Shown here: piece by piece, positions 11,573-24,707 of the stretch
Position numbering within the stretch: position 1 is the stretch's first letter
How the letters are laid out: every line of letters starts with the position of its first letter
Assembly: GCA_004802725.1 (NCBI GenBank)
Contig: SGPM01000040.1
Location: 61,351-125,350 of the forward strand
Length of the DNA: 64,000 nt
Direction of reading: 5' to 3'
Origin: Antrodiella citrinella
Taxonomy: Eukaryota; Basidiomycota; Agaricomycetes; Polyporales; Steccherinaceae
Made by a program: the position numbers and the translations under genes
The notes under the pieces: model-generated
What the model was told of the DNA's origin: nothing
Databases searched by the model: none
What the model saw: the letters and a program-made list of their open reading frames with translations, nothing else

Positions 11573-13566
11573 TCAGCACGATTGCCACATCTTCACCGAT
11601 TCGATGACCATGGATCTGTCTTCAACGTTGGGCCACGTGGTGGACCAAGTAGCTTGCTGTTTGGCAAAGTCACGCATCGCAGCTGAAGGGGACGGAATGA
11701 TGGTCAGTAAAGTGAGCATTGATGTCAAGAGGTGACAGCTTACTGAGTGAACCGTCGAGCCAAGGCTTGTCGCCGACACCATCTGGGAACCATCCGTTCG
11801 TCCCGCCGACCGCGACATGCATAGCGAGGTAGAATGCCTGATCAAAAGGTGCAGCCTCCGTTCCTGTCACCCACGGGTTGGGAGTGACGATCCACTGAGA
11901 GCCGTTCGCGACCGTCTCGGGGAAATCACCGCGATCGAAGAAAGGTTGGTTGAACCGCAGATCGATGAGCTTGTGCAGACGCGAGTCAACGTAGATACGC
12001 ATGAACTTCGGGGTCCACTCCATCGCGTACAGGTGGAACCCATCGTCGTATGTCTTGCGTCGGTCGGTCCAGAACCCAAAAGTCTTAGACTCGCCGTTCA
12101 GCCATGCGAACGGACCCCACTGGAGGGATCCACGGACGTAGTCAATACCCCTAGAAGAAAGATGCGTGCGGGTGAGCAAAATGAAAGCAGGTGTACGATA
12201 AGATATCGTTTCTACTCACTGTGCCTTGTATTCGGGGCCGTTCCCACGAGCTTGCACCAAGTCGATTTCACCGGACAAGGGCCATGGGCCGTAGGCGTTT
12301 TCCACCGGCATCATGAAGATAGAAGGCCATAGCCAGTCTCCCCTCGGCATCTTCGCGCGCACCTCGACCTTTCCGAACTGGATGTTGTGACTCTTGCGCG
12401 TGGTGACGCGGGCGCTCATGACGGGATTGATGACGGCACCTGTAGAGAAGTTTGACACCGCTCCACATGCTGTGACTAGAGAAGGGGACGGAAGGTAATG
12501 ATTAGATTATGAACTTGAGCGGGAATAATTGCAAAGTTCAAGGACTCACGGTTGGTGTTCGTACAGCCGGTGATGTTGTAAGTATAGCCGTTGAAGATCG
12601 CGTCGCTCCCGATGATATCTGACGTGAGAGTGGGAGTAATGTAGAGATGTCCGTCCTTGACGAAGGAGTTGTTCACAGAATTGGTCGTCATTTCAAATTC
12701 GCCATTGCTGCAGATCGACCGAGGGTGAGTATTGCAAATGACGGTAAATGAATGAAAGAAGCGTACCCGAATCCACTCATATCGACCTCATGGGCCCAGG
12801 TGAACTGAGTGTCGAACTGCTCAAAGTTGTCTTCCATGATGAGGCAGAGGTTGCCGACACGCGGAACATCCTTCCAGCCAAAGTAGCATAGCAGGACAGA
12901 GCCCACAACGCCCAACATCGCCACACCGTAAGTCGTCCAGTAGGCGACGCGAGCGTACACATCCTTCTCACCGATCCAGGGCTTGTGGATCTCACCAGTC
13001 AACATGGTAGACCGTGTGCGCTTATAACGCGGTCCAGCGAGAGAGAGACGCGATGCGCCACTAGTCTCATGGAGAGTAGCACGTCTGGCAAGGACCGGAG
13101 GACTCATGAAGGAGTCTCGAATCTGGGAGTTGACACGGCTGCTGAGGCCAGTGCGCACTTCCCGGATGTTGAGATCCGTAGAGGAGTTGCGGAGGGCAGA
13201 CTGCACGGAGACACGGCTAGAGGCAGTCGCGTTCCTCGAGGACGAGGGCTCCATATTGGTACCGGAGGCGATGGTGACATGCTGCTCCGTGCTGAAATTG
13301 ACTACACTGCCGGCAGGGGAGAAGGGGTTGCTGATGATGCTGCCGCTACGCGGGGTCCCGGGGGCAGACACATCGGGGGTGCGGAAGGGGTCACGGCGGA
13401 CCTCATCAGTCTCGGACGCTGCCAGAGAGGGCTTGCGCTCGATGAAGAAGAGGGGTTTGGGAGGGTTGAGAGGCGGATCACGGCTCGAACCTGTCTCCGG
13501 GGGCGGAACTGCCAGGGAGGAGGTGGAGGAGCCGGAGGAGGAGGCAGTGGAAGGAGGGGACGGCAT
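11573..13566 (-). CDS. SKN1/KRE6-type GH16 beta-glucan synthesis-associated protein
   Basis: A type II membrane protein of the GH16 SKN1/KRE6 family, expected to act in beta-1,6-glucan or wall assembly from the secretory pathway. Exons: 12768/12767-13566, 12550-12707, 12220-12475, about 11750-12150, and a last short one. A Ser/Pro-rich cytosolic N-terminus of about 210 residues precedes a single membrane helix (YGVAMLGVVGSVLLCYFGW). The lumenal GH16 domain follows: NGEFEMTTNS, VEVRAKMPRGDWLWPSIFMM, SGEIDLVQARGN, LYAMEWTPKFMRIYVD and NGWFPDG, ending MWQSC. In the GH16 signature ExDxxE the first Glu and the Asp are present, but the final acid/base Glu is Gln (codon CAA). That suggests a non-hydrolytic or altered protein. 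The start is the first ATG in the large exon. Confidence 0.85.
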
Positions 13567-15757
13567 GACTGGGCCCAGGGAGGGTAATGAGTGGATTAGT
13601 GCGTCGAGACACTACCTTCTCAGAGAATGTTGGGATGTGGTATTAGTACTTTGGAGGAGCAGTGCCCGGGCGAAGCGAATGTGCTGAAAGGAGGACAGAG
13701 GAATGACATCTACGACATAATTCACTTTCTCAGTATCCAAGCACGTCTGTCACTTCAAGCAATGCTTGGGTCATGCATGAAGATTCAGGCCCGCATCCTG
13801 TCGTGGTGGCCGTGCCCCAAGTCTGGAAGATTGTGTGACAGATGTTTTCAGTGAGCGGTGATTCTTCCGGGTTAAACGTGCAGGTGTGTACTGTACCTTG
13901 GGCTTCGAACGGGACATATGGAGACCCTTGGTATTACCCCTAATATCCGGGACGACGGCTGATAGCAAGACCGCACAATGCTTCTATCGCCTGATAGGAA
14001 ACTTCCGAACACGGGCCTGCAAATTGACGAGAGCAGAAATAACGCCGCCGTGGTCGTCGTGGAAAACCTCTCCCAGGAACATATCTGGCGACTCTGAGAT
14101 CCCACCTGGCGTTCTCGACTTGATCGGTCCCAAATGCATGCCACTGGTGCTGGCCGCTTTGTCTTTGAAAGGTCCAACAGGTCAACGTGTGATGCATCAT
14201 CCCCTTCACGTCCGTCTTGACACCGTGGTCCCTGATGGGAAGTCAGGCTGAGAACGAAAGCGACTGAAAGCGATAGGACCATGATGAGCCTCGCGAACCC
14301 TGCCAGCATTGTATGCTGACATTCGACGCCTCGCATCCAGCATTTCCGGCGGCAGACCGCATTCTGGATATCAAAAGATTACCCCGATCTGGAATGCGGA
14401 CAAGAACAGTTCTCATCAGCGTCTCAAGTCGCTCACTTACTCACCAATTGTCCCACAAATGCCACAATGAAAAGGTGTCGAGCCCGTTCTTCCTCCGCTG
14501 CGATGAAGCGACTTCCATCCCCCACCATGCGGTGGTTGCGGCGAGCATAATCAACGACGTGAACGATGTCGCGAAGACAAAGCGACTTCCAGCAGCTTCC
14601 AGCTCGACTCAACAACACCAAAGGCAAAGCGCCACAAAGGTAAACACACCCAGAAAGGGAATATCACGTGTGGTTGATCGGCAAAAACTACACCTGCCTG
14701 TTTTGGACGCACGTTTTCCGATCGATTATTTTTTGGGCGCGCTATGTGGCACGGTATTACAGGCACTGGAATAATCCGCAAAGATTCATTATGTTCTGTC
14801 CAGGACAACCTATTGTCCAGCAATGGACAAGCCAACGTGGTTGCAATTCCTCCGCTGCAACCCTCGGCAATTCTCGCCGCTAGCAGAGCGCAAGGACCCG
14901 TTCCACCCTTTCTAGCCGGGATTATAGGCACGGACTGTGGCAGACGCATCTTAACAAAAGGTACCAGCATGGTTCGAAAGATGCAGATGCCACTGGCACT
15001 TTCATATTTCATACTGCGTACAGACAGTTCACTATATCTATCACGAATGAGCTGTCTGCTGCAAACTTGAACACACGAGCTCAGCTTGTTTCAAACTACT
15101 GCTCCCTTTGCCTGCAGATACTTGTGAAATGCACAGCTTTGCGCCTATTTTTCCGCTCGGAGCCAGCCTCATTCTATACCCTAGGGCTCTGTCAAGATAG
15201 CTAAAATAGGCCGATCAGCATGAGTGACATGCATCAGTGTGGCATCCATGTTGTACCACCTCCGACAACGTGCTTCTATGAGGTGTACTATTGCCCGCTG
15301 TGAGCTTTTACAGCGGATATGCGAAAGCCTGTTGGACGGTCCGTGTCTCGCAGAACCCATACCGTGTCCAGTGGCGGGCTATATATCATGCTATGGGGAA
15401 TTGCAGCCCACAAATGCGCATAGAATCAGCTGAAATGCGAGTCGAACCTCGGGGCATGCGCTTCACCGGGCAGTGTTTCCGTTTCATGTGGACTGACCAG
15501 CCATCCAAAGTGGCAGAAATCAGGGCCTATGAACGTCAGGTGAGTGGCATCGCATCGCGGGCTGTCCGGATAGAGTGCTAAGGCGTCCACGCATGGGGTG
15601 GTGGGTTTGAATCCGACACAGCCGCGGAATACTACGGAATGCTCTAGTGCAACGAAATGAAACTAGTAAGCGCAGATCCTGTGCATTCGCCGATGGTCAG
15701 TGGGCAAGGTGACCTAGACAATTGCTAAGAACAGAGGCCGGACACCGACCAAATGTC
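13567..15757. other. Intergenic stretch, no gene seen
   Basis: About 2.2 kb between two divergent starts (GH16 leftward, secreted protein copy 2 rightward). It must carry both promoters. The open frames look like chance reading frames, and I recognise no repeat family. Confidence 0.4.
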
Positions 15758-15765
15758 TATTTAAA
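15758..15765 (+). promoter_or_regulatory. TATA-like box of secreted protein copy 2
   Basis: TATTTAAA lies 113 bases upstream of the ATG at 15878 and is followed by a pyrimidine-rich leader (CTCTTCAACTTCTCAC). Both are typical of well-expressed basidiomycete genes. In copy 1 the box is much closer to the start codon. Confidence 0.45.
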
Positions 15766-15877
15766 GGGTAACGAGTCCTGCAATAATCTTCAGCATCGAA
15801 TAAGTTCACCTTTGCCTTCAGACTCACCTCTTCAAACAGCCTCTTCAACTTCTCACTCTTCTCCAACCCTATTCATA

Positions 15878-16511
15878 ATGGTTTCTTTCACCCTTTCTTC
15901 CATCGCCTTCGTCGCCGTCCTTGCAAACAGTCTGTTTGCCAGCGCGCACATCACGCCCTCCCGCGACGTGTCCACGCTCACCAAGCGTGATGCCCCTCAG
16001 GGCGTTCTAATCGGATGCTACCCCGGAGGTCTTGGAGGCTGCCCCTGCCCCATCGACAACGACGGCGACTCTGGAGTCCTCATCAACGTATTCCCGGGAT
16101 ACCAGTGCGCCTATCCCAGCGGTGCCTGCGCTTGGAATGATAGAGTAAGTACACCCATGTTGAAGTTTTTGACGTCGGTCCTCCGGTACCGAAAGCTGAT
16201 CGATGTTCCTCCGTGCAGAACGGTGAACTCGACAACGTTCAGCAGACCAACTGCCCGTCGTCTTCGCCGTGTCCCAGCACGGGATGCGTGTGCCCCCTCG
16301 ACAACAACGGTGATATCGGTGTCATGATCAACTACTTCACCGGTTATCAGTGCGCCTACCCCAACGGTGCCTGCACTTGGGACGACGTACGTTCTTCGAG
16401 CTATAGACACATTGCTTCGATGTCTGACGGGGCTCTCTTCGACAGAACGGCTCGCTCCAGAACACACGCCAGGGCAACTGCCCTGTGTCTGCCCAGTGCA
16501 CCACCAACTAA
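15878..16511 (+). CDS. Secreted cysteine-rich repeat protein, copy 2 (small secreted protein)
   Basis: Three exons: 15878-16144, 16219-16386 and 16446-16511. A signal peptide (MVSFTLSSIAFVAVLANSLF) is followed by a propeptide ending LTKR, a Kex2-like site. The mature chain begins DAPQGVLIGCYPGG and carries two units with cores GYQCAYPSGACAWND and GYQCAYPNGACTWDD, plus a short third block (NGSLQNTRQGNC), ending CTTN. Exon boundaries fall at the same points of the repeat as in copy 1 (7177-7946), so the two are paralogues. This copy lacks the Pro/Gly-rich tail and stops soon after the third block. The function is unknown; extracellular location is inferred from the signal peptide. Confidence 0.85.
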
Positions 16512-19024
16512 TGACACAACGTCTTGGGATAGTCTACGCTTTCACTACATCATTCTAATGCGTTTGGTATTCGGAACATTGGGGCTTACTATATTTGGCC
16601 GTTTTTGTAACTTCTTCTTGGATCTCGGATTTCTTATTTTGTTTTGATTTTTTTGTTTCGGGTTTCACGAGGTCCGCTGGATTGTTGTTTATCATTCACT
16701 AATACTTGCCCGTTGTTATTTAACACACAATGTGATATGTGTTCGATCTGAACATTTCGTCAGCGTGATCTCCCTGTGCTGGTACGAAGCGGAAACTTGC
16801 TTACCTGCACAAGATGCGATGACGTTCACGTGAACGCTGAACACGGAATAGACTCGTCGACGCGTCGTGAACTCAAGTGTCCGGTGACCAAATGTTTCAA
16901 ACCCTCGGGGATTCCCTTCCCATGAGAAGTCTAACCCAATATGACGTCTCCAACTTATGAGACCAAACGGTACCATGCACACCTTCTTCCGGCGGCTTTT
17001 TGGGGTCGTTCTAGGGAATTTGAATGTCAGTGCATAATTTCGGAAAGACAATGCCCACGGGGTGTCTAGGAATCCTACGGACTCGGTTACTTCGACGTCA
17101 TGAGTTCTACGACAACATTGCCGAGCGATCTTGTGGTCCTCAGGATACAGTGCGGTACCCAGTGCAATAACGCATACGGGGTACTACAGTGCAAATTCGA
17201 ATGAACCTGAAAGGGACGCTGAGTACGCGAGGATCCTGGAGTGAACGTACGGGTGATCAAAGCTATCCGTTGAATGTCGTCAGTAGATGCGACGAGTGTC
17301 GTGGCGATGGTGAGAACATACGTGAAAGTCGGAAGCAAATCTTTCCATCTGGTTTCCATGATTGAGTTGAACGTTGAATTGGAAAGTCGAAAGTCTGTAG
17401 AACAAGTGGGCCTGATTCATAGCCGGTGACTCCGACGCAAGTCACAAGGGCGTTCTCGTGGTTACCAGAGCGACTGGTCGCACGCTTGTGTCCGTCGAAG
17501 GTGCTTGGAAGTTGCTTGGAAGACTACTCGGTATATTACGACCAAGCGAAATTTTGAACTCTGTATGATGAAACAACCGATGAGTTGCGACAATAAGAAC
17601 CGTTGATCACACTTCCTTCCGATCCTACGTCCGTGGCCACAGAAGACTGTTTGGATGCTGATAAGAACGGCCAAGATTCAGATGATGTATGTCAAGACAG
17701 TGAGACCAACAGGGAGTATATTCAATATCAAGCAGGGCTGTGACAACGACATGACCGGTGTGAAGAAGGCTCGAGACTCGAGACTCGATAGCAAACCTGC
17801 CAGTGGTGACAAAATGATAACCGCATCGCAAAGATAAGATTGTAACATATTGGCGCCCATAGATTTCCATGCTGTCGACAGTCGAGGTGGACCTAAACGC
17901 CGAAGAACGATGTCGACAACGCATTCGCAACGAACAATCTCGTAAGTGTAGGAAGGTACACCTTGAAGATAGAAGGCAAGTCGTGTAGTTTGCCTACATG
18001 GTGAGTGGATATTGCCATGTCCGAGCGCACACAGGGTTGACCCCGAATCGGATTGTGCTAGTACTATGCAGGGACTGTTCGCCGGGGTCGTAAGCTCTTT
18101 CTTCACAGGCTCGAAATTACAGGATTTGCTTGAAATCTTGCTACTTGTACATGAGTGGTGCGCCTGGACGCTTCACGTTCGTCATCCAACGTTCACGGGC
18201 GGTTGTTGAGTCGTTTACACGTGGAATTTGAACGGCATACACACCCTTTTCTTGTCTCTTCTTGTCGGCCGTGAAATGGTGCGGCACACGGCGCGATACC
18301 GTCCGTATCTTAATGATCTTCAAGGCGGATGTATCTCGAGTGCGCGCGCTGGATGTAACGTATCTGGCAGCACTCTATCAACATGCCGAATAGCTCGAGG
18401 CGCACGAATACCGGAAAATTATGACGATGTCGGCGCAGTGAGCACTTTTATCTCCCATGTTACAACATTTGTCTGATGATGACGATAGCAAAACTTATTT
18501 CTCTCCGACGGCGAGTGACAAGATCATGCTTAACGCCACACGCATTCGGACAGGCTCGAGTGTCGCTATCGCGCGCAGATATGTTATCAATCTGCTGTGC
18601 ACGTTCACTACGACACGACCCTGTTATGAAGGCATTGAAGTTCCAGTTACTTCGGGTGAGAGAAGTGTCGCGGATATTAACATACGGGGATCCCTGTCAA
18701 GCTCTGGGCGGAAGGCATGGAGTATATCGCGCATATTCCAGCCCTAGGGAATGCCTTGTAGCCCTTGCTTCCTGTGCTTGCCGTGACTGCCGCTTGATTC
18801 CCTCTTGTTTTCGATACCGGGTCGTCCCTTTCTGTGGCAGTATACCTGGTGGAAACGATGACTCTGTCACACTACTCGATGGAGGCAACACAACAGTTCC
18901 GATTATTACATGATATAAGAACGAAACAAAAGGTTCCGAAAGTTCTTCGTCAAGGTCTGGCCGGTGCTCCATGTCCTCCCAGCGTCGTTACACTCTCAGT
19001 CGTCGTGTTTCGTCCTGCACCACC
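16512..19024. other. Intergenic stretch, no gene seen
   Basis: About 2.5 kb between secreted protein copy 2 and GT2 copy 2. It is close in length to the matching 2.45-kb gap in the left arm (4724-7176). No coding gene or known repeat is recognised; it should contain the GT2 promoter. Confidence 0.4.
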
Positions 19025-22000
19025 ATGGACTACGACGCCTTCGACGCCTTGCTCCACCATATATTCAAGCAGGTGAGAATATTCTCTCTCTCATGTTGTA
19101 ACTCATACTGACTGGAATATATCTCTAGACCCAAGGCGATGCTTGGTTCAAGCCCTCTGAAGAGATCATCCAGGGGGGTGTTTGTCTTCGTGTCGATGCG
19201 GGCCAGTACCGGGTCTTCCCGTACGAAAACAGACATCTCGAACCATTTGAAGCCGCCGTCCGCGCCCTCAACCCGGTCGCGGCAGTAAAAATTCGCAGTG
19301 CTGCTATTCATGCGGCGCTGGCAAGCGTGTAAGGTTTCCAATATAATTGATTTCGTTCTATGTTGACTCATCTCTACGTCAGTAAGGAGAGCGCAGATGC
19401 GATATACATCGACAAGGATACACGGATCCAGATCTTGGACAGTATGTCCTGGCTCCCTCATGCTGATAAGGAACAATGTGGCGCGTTCATTGTATGTATT
19501 TCGTCGTCTGCGACCCGTATTTGCTCATCATTTGCGTTCTCAGAGAGACGAAAGCGTACTTGTCGTATGGGCCTATACATTGGACAACATTATTCCTGCA
19601 TGCAAGGATTTTGAAGACAAGATGATTCGCCTAGTCTGGAATCAACGCTCTGCAATGTCACCACTGCTCACTTCCGCCGTTCCTTCGATCGCCTGCTCCG
19701 TCACGGACCTCACTGAGAAAGACGAGACGTCTCCAGAACGAAGTGACGTAGCCATCGCTAATAAAGAAGCCAAGGAGGCCGACCAGAAGGAAGCGGACGC
19801 TGGGGCCAAAAAGTCTCGCCACGGGTATGGTCTTGGATATTTCTTTTCGGCGAAAGACGACGTCGAGTCCAACCGAAGCGCTTCTTCACGGCCGATGCGA
19901 TTGTTCGCTCCGCTTTACGGTGGACTGGCTTGTGCTATGTCGATATGTGGGTTGTCCAGTATCAGTGTAGGATGAAATTGTATACTGAAACAGGTTGCGG
20001 TCAGTTTTCGTCGGGACTGGTGTCAACACCATGATCCAAGAGATTGTCCTGGACGGAAACTTTGTTCGTCTAGCATTGCTGGTCACTTCACCTTTCTTGT
20101 TCTGTGTTTCTCTGGTATGTCCTTTCGGTATCAATCATGTTATTAACCATGTTGACTGACTATAATTCTAGTTCTTCTCGGCGCAAGTCATCGGCAACCT
20201 GTCCATGATGTTGGTGTCCATTTCATCCACTGTGTCACGACATTGCTCATTTTCTATAGTATTGGACCAGTGGCACAGTATCATGAGAATTCGAAGTATT
20301 ATTCTGCCATACGGCCGGCACCCATCGAAGAGGTCGACACCAATCTACCGCATATCACGATCGAACTCCCGGTGTACAAGGAGAGTTTGAAGGAGACAAT
20401 GTACGTACTGCTTCGTCTCCATGCGAGTTCCCCTGACTAAATGTATTGTCGCAGCGCGCCATCTGTGTACTCGATCAAGAAAGCCATGCAGACGTACGCT
20501 CGACAGGGAGGAACATCCGCCATCTTTATTCACGACGATGGTCTGCAACTCATCTCGGAAGAGGAGCGCAAGGATCGCATCGAATTCTACGCTGACAACA
20601 ACATAGGATGGGTCGCGCGTCCCAAGCACGAGAACACGCCTGACGGGTTCCACCGTGCTGGTCGTTTCAAGAAAGCCTCGAACATGAACTACGGACTTGC
20701 GCTCGCTCTGAAGCTTGAGAAGCATCTCCTTACTTTAGAGGCTGAGGAGCAGGAGCGCAATGGCTCTGCCACGTCTCCTACTTCTCCTGTGGAATCTCAA
20801 GAGTCACTCGAAGATAAGGCGATGAACATGGCCATTGAAGAGATCTACGAAGAGTCTGGTCGTCGCTGGAGGCCATGGGCCTCTAACGGCAAGTCTCTTC
20901 GCATCGGAGAGATTATCCTACTCGTGGACGCCGACACTCTCGTGCCCGAAGACTGTTTCCGCGACGCCGCTCGAGAGTTGGCTGAATGTCCCGAGGTCGC
21001 CATTATCCAACACGAGTCCGATGTTATGCAGGTTGCTCACCACTATTTCGAGAACGGTATTGCTCATTTCACGCGCCGTATCAACAAGGCCATTTCGTTG
21101 GGTTGCGCAAACGGAGAGGTAGCGCCTTTTGTCGGCCACAATGCCTTCCTTCGCTGGTCTGCTTTGCAGGATGCTGCTTTCGTTGACGACGCGGACAAGA
21201 TTAAGAAGATCTGGTCCGAGTCCAACGTTTCCGAGGACTTCGACATGGCACTTCGTCTCCAGCTGAAACACTACATCATCCGCTGGGCCACGTATTCCGA
21301 TGGTGGCTTCAAGGAAGGTGTCTCTCTCACTTGCGATGATGAGTTGAACAGATGGCAGAAATACGCATATGGTAAGAAATAGACTTATACCAAGTCCCCT
21401 ATGTCATTGCTGACAGACTATGTTTCGTAGGATGTAATGAACTCATGTTCAATCCTCTAATCCATTGGTGGCGACTCGGTCCTATCAACAAGCAGCTTCG
21501 AACGTTCATTTGGTCCGCAGCTCCTGTGCACTACAAGATCTCCATGATGTCCTGTAAGCATGTGTATCTCATATTCCCCACGCATAAACGCTGACTGAAG
21601 CACATCTCCCAAATTCAGATATGTTCTCATACTGTAAGTTCTTCTGCCGTTCACTAGATCATGTAGTAATCGTTGATCAATATGCTTCAGATGGTCTTGC
21701 CGCTGCCGCGTTTCTCTCTATCATGAACTATCTTTTGCTTGGCTGGGGCTTCGAAGTGGATGGTTTCTACGAGAAGAGTTTCGAAATCTGGCTTGCATGC
21801 ACCGTTGTATTTCCGGGTGCAGGCAACATAGGCTTCACCTTGCTCGAATATCGTCTCGGCCAGAAGAACTTCCTGACAGCGCTGTTTGTGAATTGTAGTT
21901 GGATCCCCTTCTTGTGTGTATCCATCTTCAGATCGCTTCTCATGATCCGGGGCTGACATCTCACCCGGATTTGTCTATGCAGTTTCTTCTTCTTCGGCGG

Positions 22001-22436
22001 CCTCAGCATCCACATCTCACAAGCGATCCTCGCCCATATCTTCTCTTACAACATCCAGTGGGGCGCCACTAAGAAGGAAGTCGAGGCGTCCAACTTCTGG
22101 ATCGAAGTGCCAAAGATCTTGAGAAGGTTCTGGTTGGCACTGCTGATCTCCCTCAGTATATGCGCTGCCATGGTCGTTCTTTCGACAGATGTTATTCCCC
22201 TTGGTTGGCGGATCAGTGGCGGGGAGTGGGGAGTCATCGTTCCCATTGCGTCAGTCGCCAGTCCTCATATAAACCTCGTCGGTTGAAGCTTACTTTGATG
22301 CGTTTCTACAGGATCACCCTTGGTTGCCACATTCTATTCCCTGTATGTCCATATCTAGGCTTAGAATGCCAATTTTCTGCTGACGCATTGCACACAGATT
22401 ATCCTCAACCCCTGGCTGATGATCTTCTCATACTAG
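19025..22436 (+). CDS. Glycosyltransferase family 2 membrane protein, copy 2
   Basis: Paralogue of the minus-strand GT2 at 1100-4723, with the same exon order and an identical-length first coding exon (19025-19072, 48 nt). The N-terminus is MDYDAFDALLHHIFK. Membrane segments appear around 19890-20230. The catalytic exon (20455-21372) carries DDGLQLISEEERKDR, GRFKKASNMNYGLAL, VDADTLVPEDC, SEDFDMALRLQLK and LNRWQKYAYG. C-terminal helices follow, ending LNPWLMIFSY at the TAG. A Ser/Thr-rich loop (NGSATSPTSPVESQ) replaces an acidic loop in copy 1, the main divergence in the catalytic region. The probable role is processive synthesis of a surface glycan at the plasma or Golgi membrane; the donor sugar cannot be read from the sequence. 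Confidence 0.87.
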
Positions 22437-22811
22437 TCGAGCAGAGTTGAGCTGTATGATTGTTTGTAGAGTTGTGATGTCTCCTCATGCATGCATCCGG
22501 ACATTTCTTTTTCTCTAGACGTTATCTTGCATCTTGCATCTTGAACATGCACTCACTTCCTTCATTTATGTTGTTCTTTTGCGTATTAGATACTAGACAC
22601 CTCCACTTGGTAGACCTTGTGAACTGCTTTCGTGATTTGAAGATGGACAACAGTCTATAAACATGTAGGCATGGCAGTTATGTCGGACATTCTTTTGAAC
22701 TCTGATGTATATCCTCCGGAGGACCACTGAATCCTATTGTCCCAATCGCTTAAGAGATCCATTACTATGGTAACATGTTCATACGGGAGAAGAAATCTGC
22801 GAACATGAACG
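22437..22811. other. Convergent 3' region, no gene seen
   Basis: A 375-base gap between the stop codons of GT2 copy 2 and the minus-strand DUF6534-type gene. It presumably holds both 3' untranslated regions, and I see no other element. Confidence 0.5.
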
Positions 22812-24707
22812 TCATTGAGTACGCGGTGAAAAGCGCAACAAGGGACCTACATTTTTGTACCCAAGATAGCCAACTTCGGTGATATCATCGTTGAGAGGTG
22901 GGCAATCGACGCCACGGCTAATTGGACCATCCGATACGATCATGTCGAGCAGTGCTGCGGAGGGAATCATACTGCGCAACTGAGTGCGTGCGTTCAGGAC
23001 AGCAAGCAAGGAGTTGAGGGAAGCTGTACGTGCATGAGTACGTGGTGTGATGGATAGGGAGAGGCGATTACTTGCCTTTAGGCAGGACAAGAAAAATACC
23101 CAGGTATATTCCTGATGAAGGTGCAGTTGCGTACTGTGACCGAGTGAGAACGGCTTCTGAAACATGGTTGGTAAATTTACCGAGACGAGTACTGCAAGGG
23201 CAAGCACGCTATGAATATGATGAATATGAAATACAATTAGCATAGTCACGTAGAACCCAAACGTAAACGCACCTTTGCAATATTCCCGTATTGACGCTAT
23301 AGATCATCAAAGTGTGCATAAGGGTATGCGCACTGTAAACCCGCGGGTCAGAGATGCAGATGTAGCAGGCATGGATAAACGAGTGCTGTACCTCTTGGCT
23401 TGAATATACAAACGGCGGAACAGGACGAAGAGCGCCGTGGAGATAAAGAGATCACAGAATGCCTCGGTGGAGAGTGTCGTGTAAAGCAGCCACTAGAGAG
23501 GTGGACCATGTTAATAAAATGAAAACTCACAATGGGGAGATGCAAGACTCACAGAGAAGTCGTAAGATTTTGCAAATGTCACGAACACCCTGAGACTTGT
23601 CAGAGGAGAGCACTCAAAGCTACAGCACGAAAAAAAGTCTTACATCATGAATCCATAAGCTGCGATGATACCATGGTTTAGACCATTCAATTCGACCAAG
23701 AAGAAGAAGCTTACCTATTCCAAATGCTGGAACGCTTGCATGAGAGCTTGGTAACGAAATGTGATCGAAGGACTCACCAGCTGCAGCAGAACACATTATC
23801 CCCTATGTGAACAAACAAAATTGTTCATTGGTTGATGATGATATGTGACGTCGTAATGGCTCACCAAAGGCGTCGCCAACGGCAAGCTCCTATCGCTGAC
23901 TGTATGCATCGTTAACTTTGGGTCAACCAACATGATGCATAGATAGCTTACGGGCCCAGATCCTGTGCACAAAAATACTATGATAAAGTGAGGGTCGTCG
24001 TCTTATGCAAGACCTGTGCTTGAGTCACTTACGCTCGTACAACGCCCGCATTGACGTTCTATCAGGTGCACAGTGGCGTATAAGTGTCAGTTAGACGTTA
24101 CTCTACAGACCGTGTGCACTCACTGAACTGATAATAACCGCCTGTCCGAAGTAAAATGTAAATTACGCATCGGCACAAGAGGTACTGCCATCACGTACTC
24201 CCGAGGTCCTATGTAGTCCTTAGTATGAACTCAGCGTGCATAATACAAGTAAACTCACCATGATCGAATATTGGCAAAGTTGAGGCTTACTGCATGCGAA
24301 ACCGTGAAATAATATACGTTCCACACCACGAACACAATATGTATCGTATCTAGCACCCTGTGCGCCAAGCAAATTCAGCGATAAGGATGACGCTCGGACA
24401 GAGTAAAGAAGGACCCTACCAAAGCAACGCCATCTGGTAAAACAAGGACCAGAAAAGGTCAGACACAGGTGACAAGTAGGAGCACCAAGGCATAGAGCCA
24501 CATACCGTAAGTTTCAGCCATCGTGGGTCATCCTTGAACATCAGAAAGTAATGGTACATTTGAGCCCAAACGATACCGGAGAATCTGCAATAATATCATC
24601 GTAACGCGACGAACAGACGCACATCGGAAACCTCGCACTTACATGCCAACAAGAGTACATCCAATTAAGATGGGTCCATATATGTTCTCGACCGTCGGCG
24701 TGATCAT
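22812..24707 (-). CDS. DUF6534-type multi-pass membrane protein
   Basis: A basidiomycete-type membrane protein split into many tiny exons. The start ATG at 24707 gives MITPTVENIYGPILIGCTL, joined to FSGIVWAQMYHYFLMFKDD and PRWLKLT. Further exons give MALLWVLDTIHIVFVVWNVY, VSHAVSLNFANIR and REYVMAVPLVPM. A later exon reads RIWA, then SDRSLPLATPL. The last exon contains the family-typical NSLLAVLNART and a hydrophilic tail ending RFSPRTQ at 22812. The order of hydrophobic segments and the C-terminal SLLA-LNAR motif match the DUF6534 family, which is greatly expanded in mushrooms and has no established biochemical function. Exon limits in the middle are approximate. Confidence 0.75.

Noticed and set aside
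12985..13687. Two overlapping plus frames of about 200 codons
   Set aside because: Antisense of the Ser/Pro-rich N-terminus of the GH16 gene; composition is Gly/Arg-rich and motif-free.
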